Below, piece by piece: positions 22,760 through 32,701 of a stretch of DNA of 64,000 bases. The stretch is from Anthracocystis setariae (Eukaryota; Basidiomycota; Ustilaginomycetes; Ustilaginales; Ustilaginaceae): positions 310,001 through 374,000 of the forward strand of contig CAKMXJ010000039.1 in NCBI GenBank assembly GCA_928724745.1, given 5' to 3'. Numbering within the stretch: position 1 is the first letter of the stretch; each line of letters starts with the position of its first letter. A program made the translations under genes and the position numbers. The notes below the pieces were generated by a model. That model made no database searches, had not been told where the DNA came from, and saw only the letters and a list, made by a program, of their open reading frames with translations.

Positions 22760-25225
22760 ATCCCCTTCCCCCCTCTCTCTCTGCTCCATTTCTCCCTTCC
22801 CTCTTTCCCTCGGGATCCGGGTTGAGTCGCATTCCTGCTCCTTGAACGGCAGATGATGACTTGAGCTGCGTTGGTGCGCCTGGTGCGTGCCGATGATGCC
22901 AAGACATTCCTGGCCTGAAGGAGCGTCAGGATGGACAACCGAAAAGATCACCGGACTGAAGATTCCCCTTTGCTTTCTCGTATCAGTATAAGTAGCAACG
23001 TCTTTCTCTTTCTCTGTCTGCAGTTGTAGCATTCATGTCGGTCACCGTCACAACATCACTTAGCATAGGATAGCATCCAATCTTTTAACTCACTAATCGT
23101 CCTTTGGACACACACACCCACCCACCCACCCACCTTTGCTCCATTCTGGAGAATTCCCCTTTTCCACTCCAGCATATCCGTCTACCATTTTCACCATACC
23201 TTTTGCCTTCTTTTCCACTCTTGCAAATGCAAAGCAAAACATCGATCTGCGAACAACCAACCAAAAACGCTAACGCTCGAATGTGATTGGTGAAGAAGTT
23301 TGGTGCAGTCGAAGATGAAGTTGAGCAAGGATGGGTGGAAGTATCGCCCAAAGATGGTTATGGTTAGGGGTAGGATTTTAATCGAAGCCGCGAAACCTCT
23401 CTGGAACGCAACAGGTCCGGCGCGTATGGCTCGATGGTCTTTATGGGCATGAATGTCGTGGCAATTCGACAGCTTGGCATTCACGGCTTTCGGCCTGTGG
23501 CGGCGCGAATCCTATCGGTGTCCGCCATGTCACGTTCCGCATATTGAACTTTGGCATGATTGGCCGGAAGAAAGTCAAGCGGATGTATGACGAAGAGAAA
23601 GGGAGAGGGAGGGAGAGGAGAGGAAGAAAGAGCAAAAATGCGAAACCATCAAAACTGTGGGGCCAGGATGCTCCAAGGTCACAAGGCTAGATCTCAAGGT
23701 TTCAGTCGGAATGAGCTGAATGAGCTGGGTTTCAGCGCGGCTGGAAGGAATGTGATCCAACTTTCGCCTGAGCAGAGTCAGTATCGCGTCTTGGCGAGAC
23801 ACAAGCTTTCAGGCTTGAACCACCTAGCGGCGACTTGAATTTGCCGTCACCTGGTCTCCGAGACATACTCGACCATGGCAGAATCCTCAAGCGATGCCTC
23901 ACAAGGCTGAAAAGGAACAAGGGTGCTCGACTGCAAACGCATACAAGATCACAAGCATGTTTGAATTTGGCCCACTCGGTTGGCAAGATGCGCTCGTGCT
24001 GACGGATGCCGTACTTGAGACGATGTACTCGATTGCGTTTCACTGATCGTCTCGCTGCAGTATATAGTATATCTGTGCGCTCTGCATGTGGCATCGGTCG
24101 GATCCAGAGTCTCTGTTTCCGGCGCCTCAGGTGTCCCATGTCGGAGTTTTTGGGTTTCGCAACCAAATGACATTTAAGCCATCAGCCACCAACATAGACC
24201 GACCGCACACGATCCGGCTTGCCGACAAGGCCCTCGCGCACAGTCTGTCGAACGGATTGGGAGCTGAACATAGGAAGGACGCGGATGGATACATGCGTAG
24301 TCGCGGTGGTCTGAATCCGAATTGTTGGCAAAATGGCCAAAAGTACAGCCAAGCTCAGCACAGCAACACGATCAGCAACACAAAGCCTTTCCGCATATGG
24401 CTGGTTCGGGAAAATTCAAACTTGGCAATGTCTGACAGACAGGTCGAGAGGCCGGTCCGACGACCCTCGTTTCAGGGCTAGATCTGGAATGAAACATGTC
24501 TCTATGCGACCTCGTTACCCTCACCTTGATACCCGCCCATCGCGCTCTTCTAGCCTTAAAATTTCATTTGGTTAGCCTTAGTCCCTTTCCATGCTTCAGT
24601 GCGATCCGTGTGGCTTGTCCGCTAGCCTCTAGATTCTGTGGCTTGTGGCGTTGCTGAGCTCGCAATCCCCCCCCCCCTCTCTCTCTTTCTTTCCTTGACG
24701 AAGCCACGCCATCCTTGGCGAATCTTTATGATTCTTGTCACAAACTGCCTATTACTTTATCTTTCATGTTCATACCCCGACCTGCTCCAGAAGACTCATG
24801 CGGTGAGTGAAGGGGTCTGAGCGACGTTTGGACCTGCACAGTTATAAGACACAGCGACTACCGCGATTGGCCTCGCAGATATCTCGAACAGCACAAGCAT
24901 CTCCAGTCGTTCGACGTCTCCGAACGGTCCTTCGCGCAGCTCCAGTACGGTACAGTACAGTACAGTACAGTACAGTACAGTACAGTACAGTACAGTACAG
25001 TACAGTACAGTACAGTCATCTGACAAAAGCTTCGTTGCTCTACAAGTACAAATTCTTGGACGATCTACGACTACTACTGCATAAACCCGTCCAGATCATC
25101 GCTCCATCCAGCGAACACCAGTTCAGCAAAAACCAACCAACTCTCTTTGACCTCCGTATCAGCTCTTTCCTTTACGCGTTTTCCCATTCTCGTCTGCACG
25201 ATCAGACGCTAACTCGTTGCCCGAG
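22760..25225. other. Intergenic region between the cyclin and the 7-TM gene
   Basis: About 2.5 kb without a supportable gene. It holds a CCCA-rich run (about 23109-23135), a polypurine stretch near 23590-23635, a poly-C/CT tract (about 24667-24690) and a prominent TACAG array ending 210 bases before the 7-TM gene start. Confidence 0.45.
24951..25015. repeat. (TACAG)13 perfect pentanucleotide array
   Basis: Thirteen uninterrupted TACAG units (65 bases), preceded by the variant CAGTACGG. It lies about 210 bases upstream of the ATG of the 7-TM protein, in its likely promoter or leader. Confidence 0.95.
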
Positions 25226-26449
25226 ATGCCCGATTGGTCGAGCCCCATTGTCACGCTGCAAACCCACTATGCACTGGTGTGCATCATGTTTTTCTGCATC
25301 GGCATCTTTGCTTCCGACACGCTCCGATACCTCAGTTTTGACGTGTCCATCATCCTTGGCAGGCGTCAACACCGATGGCCTCAGCTCCCCTACCTCTTCA
25401 GCAAAATCTGCATGTGGAGCTACCTGGCCTGCTGCATGGTTCTGCTCTTAGCCAACACATCGATCAATTGTCACAGCCTTATGCAGTGGATCGAGGTGCA
25501 GATGGGATGGATCGCGGTATCGTCTTCGGTTCTACTTGCTTTTCGTGCGGTTTGTGTCTACACTGGCAAGGCGAGGATGGCGGTGTCCGCGGTACTCAGC
25601 ATCATGACACTCGGCTTGCTTGCCGCCTGGATGGAGGGTGTGACAGACATTGTCGCCGTCTGGACACCCGCAACAGGCTTCGAATGGCAAGAGGGACAGT
25701 GCACCATCCAATACATTTCGACAAAGTACGCGATCAAGTATGTCGTTACCATCGCGTTTGACCTGATTGTCATGATCTTGACAATTGTCGGCGTGGTTCG
25801 CATGAGCGGTGGCTCTCGTATCGGTCAAGTGCTGATCAAACAAGGCATCCAGTATTTCGTCTTGACCTTCCTGATCAATGCGCTCGTCACTGGACTCACG
25901 CTAGCCAACGTGAACCCTATGATGTCGCTCATCGCGGCTGTTCCCAGTGCCACGGTGTGCGTCATGTGTGCTACGCGACTCTACGTCAATCTTGCCGAAG
26001 AGGCAAAGCCCAAGCCAGGCGGTGTCAACTCTTCTCAGATGTCGTCAAACTTTAGTGGAGAGAAGATCGCGCGCTTCTTCAAGCGCTCCACCTATGCTCC
26101 GAGCCAGCCCACCTCAACTTTTGCGCTGACGAGTGCTTCAAGCTGGAACGACGCAACCAATGCCGGCGAAAGAGTCACTTCGCTCAGCTACTCGGCAGAA
26201 ACTGGCAAACATTCGCACTTACCCGGAGAGATCAAGAGCTTTGCTACCGGGTCCAACGAGGATGTTGAGGCCCAGACGGAGAGGCATGGGCCGGCTATCA
26301 CCATTACACAGGAGAGGACGGTGGTGAAGGAGCCCATGCCGGAGCACTTGGTGGGAGTATTCAGTGAAGAGCAAGGAGATGGGTCGGGTCACCCTGCCAA
26401 CGCACGGGACAGTCTCAAGGAGCACTACCCTCGTCTCAGCAACCCCTGA
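25226..26449 (+). CDS. Seven-helix membrane protein, function unknown
   Basis: A 407-residue protein starting MPDWSSPIVTL at the first ATG of the frame. About seven hydrophobic segments are visible between residues 10 and 250 (for example ALVCIMFFCIGIFA, LACCMVLLLA, SSSVLLAFRAVCVY, AVLSIMTLGLLAAW, YVVTIAFDLIVMILTIVG, FVLTFLINALVTGLTLA, MSLIAAVPSATVCVMCA). A C-terminal tail of about 150 residues, rich in Ser, Thr and Glu, probably faces the cytosol. The topology resembles the 7-TM proteins common in basidiomycetes, some receptor-like, but no diagnostic motif was recognised. The smut 7-TM protein Dik6 would be one comparison. Confidence 0.75.
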   Translation: MPDWSSPIVTLQTHYALVCIMFFCIGIFASDTLRYLSFDVSIILGRRQHRWPQLPYLFSKICMWSYLACCMVLLLANTSINCHSLMQWIEVQMGWIAVSSSVLLAFRAVCVYTGKARMAVSAVLSIMTLGLLAAWMEGVTDIVAVWTPATGFEWQEGQCTIQYISTKYAIKYVVTIAFDLIVMILTIVGVVRMSGGSRIGQVLIKQGIQYFVLTFLINALVTGLTLANVNPMMSLIAAVPSATVCVMCATRLYVNLAEEAKPKPGGVNSSQMSSNFSGEKIARFFKRSTYAPSQPTSTFALTSASSWNDATNAGERVTSLSYSAETGKHSHLPGEIKSFATGSNEDVEAQTERHGPAITITQERTVVKEPMPEHLVGVFSEEQGDGSGHPANARDSLKEHYPRLSNP

Positions 26450-27147
26450 ACGCGGATCACGACCAGAACTCGTCTTTTTCACATTCACATTCGGATAGCC
26501 TCTCTTTCAAAAGTCATCTGAATCTATGACCTTCAGATTGAATCGTTGCGTACCTTAACCTAAGCGATGACATGAGAAGCTAGTCGATTCGACTGCGATG
26601 TCAAGACGGTGAAGTGCGACGTCTTCGGGCTTGATGCCTGATTCGATCGGGAATGCTGCGTTTGGATAGACGGAGGATTGAAAGTTGACATCGAAATGCA
26701 AGGAAGGATAGGAAGTATGGAAGAGTGCCCGGCAACGGCTGTTGCAGCAGAGCAGTAGAGGTAGATGCACTAGTGGCTGAAATTGAGCTTGGTTGGTGTG
26801 AGCGTTGGACCCTGAAGGGATCGAGTTGGGTTTAGACAAAACCGCGGCGGTGCTGATCCTGTCTATGGAAAATTGCAAGCAAAGCTTTGGCCAAGCCTGT
26901 CAAGGGGCCTCCCTCTTTTGATCTTGCATCTCATCTTGCCTTTTCATCTCGCACGCTTCAGCACATCCCGCCCGTTGCGCAACATTGCGCCACCAAGCTT
27001 TCGACTTGCAGTTGTCACACAGCATCGATCTAGCCAGCCACTGTTGCTGATCGACCGGAGCGTCACCTCCAAGGCACCGAAGATTGCGAGGAGGAGCAAT
27101 CGCAGACAAGTTGGATCGAGCATTAGGCGCCGGAAGCACGTTTCAGC
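26450..27147. other. Intergenic region between the 7-TM and VanZ-like genes
   Basis: About 0.7 kb. No gene, repeat or regulatory element was recognised. It should carry the 7-TM gene terminator and the promoter of the VanZ-like gene. Confidence 0.4.
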
Positions 27148-28140
27148 ATGCCACGTCTCGAGACTTCGTCTGGTTGGTCACGGCTACGCCAAGATCTGTC
27201 AGATCTCATCTCGCCAGCAACAGGCTCGTTGTCGGTTCGCGCTTCCATCCTGAAGACCGTCCTGCTGCGCTCTGTCCGCATCACGCTGGCGAATTCCTCT
27301 GCCTCATCTCCACATCCTCCACTTGTTCCTCTTCGCATCCGACCGGCTTTCGTTGTGCTCAATATCCTAGACCTAACGTTCCTCGGCATCCTCGGCTTCC
27401 ATCCAGGCGGCCAGACATGGATCCGAATCAACGACAAGATCCTGCACTTTGTGTGCTTCTTCCTAGCCACTGCCATGTTCTACATGATCTGGGATGTGGA
27501 TGAGCCGGCACGTGCCTCGTACCTCTGGCGTAACGCATCGCTCATCCTCACCGGCGTCACTTGCTTCCTGGTCGGCGGCATCGGCAGCGAAATCGTGCAA
27601 TCCCTCCTGCCTTACAAGGAGTTCCAGCTCGGAGACATCATCGCCAACCTACTCGGCTCCAGCTTGGGTCTCTTCTTCAGCTACCATGTCGAGAAGCGAC
27701 ATCGTGCTAAGAGGGAACTCGAACGCCTCTATGCTCCGCTTGACATTGAAGACTACGGCGATCTCGACGATGCGCAAGAGCACGACGACGTCGACTTTGC
27801 TCAACCCGCCGCAAGAACCAACGTACCAAGGTCGAGTCTCAAGCAGCAAAACGGCACAACAGCCAGCAGCGGTGCTGGTGCGAGCAAGAAGAAGGCTAGG
27901 TTCGACAACGACATTTGGGATGACAGCGTCGATTTTCAATCCTACGCTTCTCGGTCGAACAACAAGGCGGCAGCATCCGGCTCGAAACCAGCCTCGGATC
28001 CGCTCAGCCAACCTCGAGCGCATAAAGAGGATCTCTTCTCCATCGACGACGACGACAGTGACGACGACAGCGACGACGAAGTAACTACCCCAAATCAATT
28101 GTCTGCCGAGGAAACGCATGCATGGAAGCAGACCGATTGA
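27148..28140 (+). CDS. VanZ-like domain membrane protein
   Basis: A 330-residue protein. The VanZ-like part spans about residues 65-180, with four hydrophobic helices. It has the signature D96-K97-x2-H100 (NDKILHFVCFFLA), then GSEIVQSLLP (E148, Q151) and LGDIIANLLGSSLG (D163, N167, G170), the usual conserved positions. The C-terminal half is soluble, acidic and Ser-rich, ending in a Asp-rich tract. VanZ is named from a bacterial teicoplanin-resistance accessory protein; fungal members are uncharacterised. The family call rests on the spaced conserved polar residues in the helices. It converges with ROT1. Confidence 0.8.
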   Translation: MPRLETSSGWSRLRQDLSDLISPATGSLSVRASILKTVLLRSVRITLANSSASSPHPPLVPLRIRPAFVVLNILDLTFLGILGFHPGGQTWIRINDKILHFVCFFLATAMFYMIWDVDEPARASYLWRNASLILTGVTCFLVGGIGSEIVQSLLPYKEFQLGDIIANLLGSSLGLFFSYHVEKRHRAKRELERLYAPLDIEDYGDLDDAQEHDDVDFAQPAARTNVPRSSLKQQNGTTASSGAGASKKKARFDNDIWDDSVDFQSYASRSNNKAAASGSKPASDPLSQPRAHKEDLFSIDDDDSDDDSDDEVTTPNQLSAEETHAWKQTD

Positions 28141-28363
28141 ACCCCACCGACATCCACATAGCCAAACGGCCTGCACACCGAATCCTCATGCTCACCCATC
28201 CCATTCAATGAAAATGCAAACCGTAGCGCCGCTGCATCATGACCAAAGAGTTCAGAAACGAAGCCAGCCAATTGCAATTGTGACGAAACATGCATACAAA
28301 AGAGAGATACGAGGAAGAAGATGGCGCAGAAGAACTAGGGAGAGATGTAATTTGGTATACGAA

Positions 28364-28376
28364 GGGGGGGGGGGGG
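28364..28376. repeat. Poly-G tract (13 G)
   Basis: A homopolymer in the 3' space between the VanZ-like gene and ROT1, about 50 bases beyond the ROT1 stop. It is prone to length variation and sequencing error. Confidence 0.9.
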
Positions 28377-28426
28377 AAAGAATGGTCCATGAGAGGAGGG
28401 TGTCGAGATAGAGGATGGCCTTTTGG

Positions 28427-29053
28427 TTAGGCATCTGGACTGACAGCGTTGAGCGGCTGTTGGAAGAGCTCTTTGGTGGGTAACATGTTGGGCGGTCTGG
28501 ATTTGAGCCACATCAACGGCATCTTGGATGAATCGAAGCGAGACAGTTGCAAAGCATAGGCGCTGGTGCCCGCAGGCATGAAGCCAGGATGATTGTCCTG
28601 GTAATTGTACCAGCTTGGGATGAGCTCGAACTCGGAGTAGTGGTAGATGGCGCTGGTTTGGGCGCCACAAGGGTCGAGGACCTGGATGTAGCCGTCGGCG
28701 GGGAACGGGTAGAGCGTGATGGATCCGTTGGCGTTGAGCGAGTAGTTGCCATGCTGCCAGATGAGCGAAGCCTTGAAGCAGCGATTGGTGACGGCATTCG
28801 AGGTGAACTGGTACTTGGACTGTTCAAAGTGGCCCTGGTCGTCGAACGAGTAGGAGATGCCCGCGGTGGCAGGGAGGATGAATTTTTGGTTGATCGGGTT
28901 GAAGAACTCGAGGCCCGTAGTGACGTTTTGAGAGCCAGAGGACCAGGTGCCGAAGAGAGCGGTCACATTTTGAAACTGGGCCGATACGGATGGAAGCGCG
29001 CACGAGGCAATCGCAAGCGTTGCGCAGAGTGTCGAGGCGAATCTGGGCAACAT
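28427..29053 (-). CDS. ROT1: ROT1-like ER chaperone
   Basis: A 208-residue protein. An N-terminal signal peptide (about 1-25, ending SVSA) is followed by the Rot1 family body: LFGTWSSGSQNVTTGLEFFNP, ISYSFDDQGHFE, NRCFKASLIWQHGNYSLNANGS, DPCGAQTSAIYHYSEFELIP and MPLMWLKSRPPNML. Rot1 is an ER protein-folding factor needed for glycosylation and beta-1,6-glucan synthesis in yeast. Several N-glycosylation sequons are visible. Yeast Rot1 is longer (about 256) with a C-terminal membrane anchor; this frame stops soon after the conserved body with no hydrophobic tail. Either the anchor is absent or a small 3' exon was missed. Confidence 0.88.
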   Translation of the reverse strand: MLPRFASTLCATLAIASCALPSVSAQFQNVTALFGTWSSGSQNVTTGLEFFNPINQKFILPATAGISYSFDDQGHFEQSKYQFTSNAVTNRCFKASLIWQHGNYSLNANGSITLYPFPADGYIQVLDPCGAQTSAIYHYSEFELIPSWYNYQDNHPGFMPAGTSAYALQLSRFDSSKMPLMWLKSRPPNMLPTKELFQQPLNAVSPDA

Positions 29054-29884
29054 AGTTGAGGTGACAGTGAGATGATGAGCAGAAGAAGCGAGCGGATGTT
29101 GAGCTGCGAATGGTTGGATTGGTGGGTGGACCGAAGAATGAGGTTCGACGTGTTATGAGGCTTGTCTAAGGCTGGTGTGGGGAAGAGTGGGGTCGAATGA
29201 TGGAAGACGGGTCGCGTTACTGAGCCACTGAGCCTCGTGAAGAAAGGATGCTGGTGATCCAGGATCCAGGTGATAGGAGGAAAACGAGCTGGTACGCCGT
29301 GGAGAGGGTGATGATGGTGATGAGAAGAAGGGAGGCCAACGTTGCGAGCGACGTGATGTTGTCGAGAGGAACAGCAAATATTACAGAGTAGCAGCAGCAT
29401 CGCCCTCCCGCGCTGGCCGAAATAGCGCGCTTCATTAACAACGAGCGTCGCTTGACAGCGTGAAGGGCCGCTTCCGTGGCTCAAGTTTCAAATCGATGCT
29501 GCTGCGCCGATCTGTGCCAGATCGTTGCAGCTCTCACGCCTACGTCAATCCTTTCTTTCCATAATTTGCTCCGACCTGCATTTGCCAACAATTAAATAAT
29601 TGCGAAACACGGGCAGTACAGCCACAGCACTATACAGTACAGTAACTGTACACTTAAAATCCCAAATTTGCCTTTTCGTCGTATCGCATTTTCTTGACAA
29701 CCAAACTCACTTCGATTTTGAGTTTTTATTACAGTATAGTCACGCCGAGCATGTTCAAGATCGGGCTGCCCCGATCCGATTCTTCCATCCACCAGATCTA
29801 GCTCAACCTCGCCTCACACAAACTGCAGCCTCTCAGCATTCGGTTGCGTAACGTGGTACTGTCACGGCATCGCTAGATTGTAAT
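29054..29884. other. Intergenic region upstream of ROT1
   Basis: About 0.8 kb, containing a short CAGTA/TACTG cluster (about 29626-29652) and no gene. It should hold the ROT1 promoter and the 3' UTR of the armadillo-repeat gene. Confidence 0.4.
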
Positions 29885-32701
29885 TCAAGTGCAGACTGCA
29901 CAGACGGCTTCGAGCGCATCAGCGGCTGGCGTAAGCGCTTCGGTCGGCCCGTGATCCTTGAGACGCTCCAGCGCCGACTTGGTCTTGCGAGCAACACGCT
30001 TGACAGCATCCTGTCCAATCGCTCCTGTACTCGACTCGGCCGTGCTGCGTTGCGTAGCGTGGCAGAGACTGAGAACGAGGGCACAAGCATTGCATGCGAA
30101 TTGAGGGGGCATGCGCGCGTCTCGTCGCGCCAACACCAGATCCACCATGTCCAGCGCACAATCAGGAGCCGGTAGCGGGTCGGACGAAGCCGATGCCGTG
30201 CTGTCCACTGTCGATCGTCTTCGCGGTGCTCGTAAAGCTGGAGATTCGCTGTCCGAATCCATCTCCTCATCCTCGTCCGCTTGGACGCTAGCTTTGGTGG
30301 GCTCCGAGAGCAGTGACAAGCTGACAAGCTCGGCACCAATTCGCTCACTTCCCACCAAAGTCAGCGCAATGATTCCCTCGTTGACGAGCACCGGATACTT
30401 GGGGCTGGTTCGCACCATCTCGGCCAGCGCCTGCACCACATCCCTGCGCACGATTTTGCGACGCGCAGAGGCGATCGCGTCGTCCGCTACCGGGGCATCG
30501 CCGCTGCTGCGGGCGCTCGTCCAAACGCTCTTGACTGCATTGACCAGAACCCGCGTCGCCTCCATCTTGGTGGGAACATCGTCAATCCGCGAGATCATGT
30601 CCATCAGCGCATTGAGTGTGGATGGGTCACCCGCCTCGCCCTCGATGAGTCGTACAGCATTCTCCGTCACTCCGGAGCACAAGTGTTTCAGAAGACCGAC
30701 AGTCGCAAATTGGAGAGGTTGCACCATGTCCTTGTCCCGGCCCATGAATCGGGTCACTGCGCTGACCACACCCAGCTGGCCAATCACGGCCTTGTTCGGA
30801 GCCGGGATCGAGAGGTTCTTGAGGAGCGAAACCAGTCCGTGCGCCACCTTGATGTCGTCGGCTTGGCTGAGAAGCGAGGCGAGGAAGGGGGCCAGGCCGT
30901 GCTCCTGCACCAAGCTGAGGCAGTGTACATCGCTGCGAGCTAGGTTGCCGAGAGCGAGCATGCCGCAGCTGACCAAGTCGTCTCGTTGTTTGGCATCGTA
31001 GCGGATCCATGCCTTGAGACGATCCATCAAGCCCGAGGAGCTGCCGAAGAGCTCGGCCATGTTGGAGTCGTCTCCGGACACGGCCACCACGGCTCGTGCG
31101 GCCGAAGCTTTTACCTGTGCAAAGGCTTTGCGCATCTCGTCGGCTGCCTGCACGTCTTCTTCGGATGCAGTGCTTGCATCAGCGTCTTCGACCCATGCGT
31201 GCGGTAGCTCCGCCTTCTCGACGAACGCCATGAGCACATCCAGACCCGAACGGTAGCTCGTCTCGAACAGCAAGGGGTTTGGCTGGCCGACGGATTCGAC
31301 ATCGGCCTGAAAAGGTCGAACGGCGCGTTGCCTGAACTCGTGGTCGTCGGCTGCACAAGACTCGAGCAGAGTTGCGACGGTCTGCGTGATCTCGGCATCC
31401 GAGTCGACGAATTCGTCAATGTCATCTTGGTCCATATCGAGGCGGCGCTCTTCTCTTGAAGCTTCGAGACTGGCGACAGGAAGAGCATAGAGCGAGAGCG
31501 GACGAAGGAGGCTAGCAAAGCAGCGATGTGCAAGGATAGAGCGCACGTCCAAGGGTACGAGGTCGTCTTGGTCGTGCATCTCATCGGAAGGAGTGCCCGG
31601 CTGTGCTTCTTTGTCCTCGTTTGCATCGTCAAAAATGTCTTGGACGACTCGCCAAGCCCAGCTGGCGACAGTGGCGCCCATCTTGAGCTTGTCTACCGCA
31701 CTGCTGTCGTTTTCAAGCTCGACAGATGGCGGCAAGCTCCACAGATGAGGAAGGTAGATGCGAGGATGGGATGCTACGGATGTGAGCGTGACGATGCAGT
31801 CAACGCTGGCGAGTGACTGGCGTGTGGCGATGTGCTCGAGCTGCATGTTGAGTACGGCACCCATGGCGGCACGCAGAAAGCTGAGCGATTTGACCGAGAA
31901 GAGCGCGGTGGACCTGGATTGGTCGTGCTTGCGCAATAGTGCCGAAACGGCAGCTAGGATGGTGGGCGCGGCATTGAGACCGTCGAGGAGGGAGCGGTTG
32001 GCGTCGTGGTCGATGCATAAGTTGGCGAGCACTCGGAAGATCTCGATGGCTGCTTCGAGGATGTGATTGCTGGGGGTTTGTTTCGAGGTGGCGGAAAGGG
32101 TGCAGAGCCAGAGCTGGAGTGCGGAAACGCAGTCGGCTGGAAGTCGGGAGGTGCCAAGAGGCGTACGGTGTCGTCCGGAACGCAAGATATCGGCGATGGG
32201 TTTGAGCTGCCTGGCGAGACTATCCCACAAGTCGTTGAGCTCAAAGTCGTGAGAAGTGGAAGGCGAGAGGGAGAAGGAGGGACGGGATGACGACTCTGGC
32301 TGGAAGAAGGGCTCGCTGGCTTTGAGGGTGGAAGGGGAAGCGACGACATCTGTAGCACCGGAGAGCGGAAGACCAGCACCGAGACTGGGAAGTACAAGAG
32401 GGGCTGGCATGTCGGAAAGTGGTTTGGAATGGGAGCCAGCGCCAGCGTCGAGCGTAACAGTAGAGGAACGGGCTGGAGCGGAATCGGGAGTGATGGTGCT
32501 TGCTACGGAGCTACCTGTCGCTTGACGCGTGGTGTTGGTTCCGAATTGAGGTGCGAAGGTGGTAGCATCATCCGACAAGGAGACGCCAGAGTCATTTGTG
32601 ATGTTGTGGATGGTTGCTGTTTTGTGGATCTGATGTACGAGCTTGGCTAGATCGTCTTTGAGCCTGCCGGAGCTGGAGGGGATGGATGGCGCCGTGGACA
32701 T
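29885..32701 (-). CDS. SmgGDS/Bem4-like armadillo-repeat protein
   Basis: Read from the ATG at 32701 (MSTAPSIPSSSGRLKDDLAKLV) it encodes 938 residues; an in-frame ATG at 32824 would add 41 residues that look like translated leader. After a Ser/Thr-rich N-terminus, the body is alpha-helical with armadillo-type repeats, for example LGNLARSDVHCLSLVQEHG, LAPFLASLLSQADD and QFATVGLLKHLCSGVTENA. The pattern matches RAP1GDS1 (SmgGDS) and fungal Bem4-like proteins, which bind Rho/Rap-type small GTPases. An acidic stretch follows near residue 840. Family assignment comes from recalled similarity of the repeats; the partner GTPase is unknown. Confidence 0.72.
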   Translation of the reverse strand: MSTAPSIPSSSGRLKDDLAKLVHQIHKTATIHNITNDSGVSLSDDATTFAPQFGTNTTRQATGSSVASTITPDSAPARSSTVTLDAGAGSHSKPLSDMPAPLVLPSLGAGLPLSGATDVVASPSTLKASEPFFQPESSSRPSFSLSPSTSHDFELNDLWDSLARQLKPIADILRSGRHRTPLGTSRLPADCVSALQLWLCTLSATSKQTPSNHILEAAIEIFRVLANLCIDHDANRSLLDGLNAAPTILAAVSALLRKHDQSRSTALFSVKSLSFLRAAMGAVLNMQLEHIATRQSLASVDCIVTLTSVASHPRIYLPHLWSLPPSVELENDSSAVDKLKMGATVASWAWRVVQDIFDDANEDKEAQPGTPSDEMHDQDDLVPLDVRSILAHRCFASLLRPLSLYALPVASLEASREERRLDMDQDDIDEFVDSDAEITQTVATLLESCAADDHEFRQRAVRPFQADVESVGQPNPLLFETSYRSGLDVLMAFVEKAELPHAWVEDADASTASEEDVQAADEMRKAFAQVKASAARAVVAVSGDDSNMAELFGSSSGLMDRLKAWIRYDAKQRDDLVSCGMLALGNLARSDVHCLSLVQEHGLAPFLASLLSQADDIKVAHGLVSLLKNLSIPAPNKAVIGQLGVVSAVTRFMGRDKDMVQPLQFATVGLLKHLCSGVTENAVRLIEGEAGDPSTLNALMDMISRIDDVPTKMEATRVLVNAVKSVWTSARSSGDAPVADDAIASARRKIVRRDVVQALAEMVRTSPKYPVLVNEGIIALTLVGSERIGAELVSLSLLSEPTKASVQADEDEEMDSDSESPALRAPRRRSTVDSTASASSDPLPAPDCALDMVDLVLARRDARMPPQFACNACALVLSLCHATQRSTAESSTGAIGQDAVKRVARKTKSALERLKDHGPTEALTPAADALEAVCAVCT

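Noticed and set aside
24951..25015. CRISPR-like array.
   Set aside because: Units are 5 bases with no spacers; it is a simple tandem repeat.
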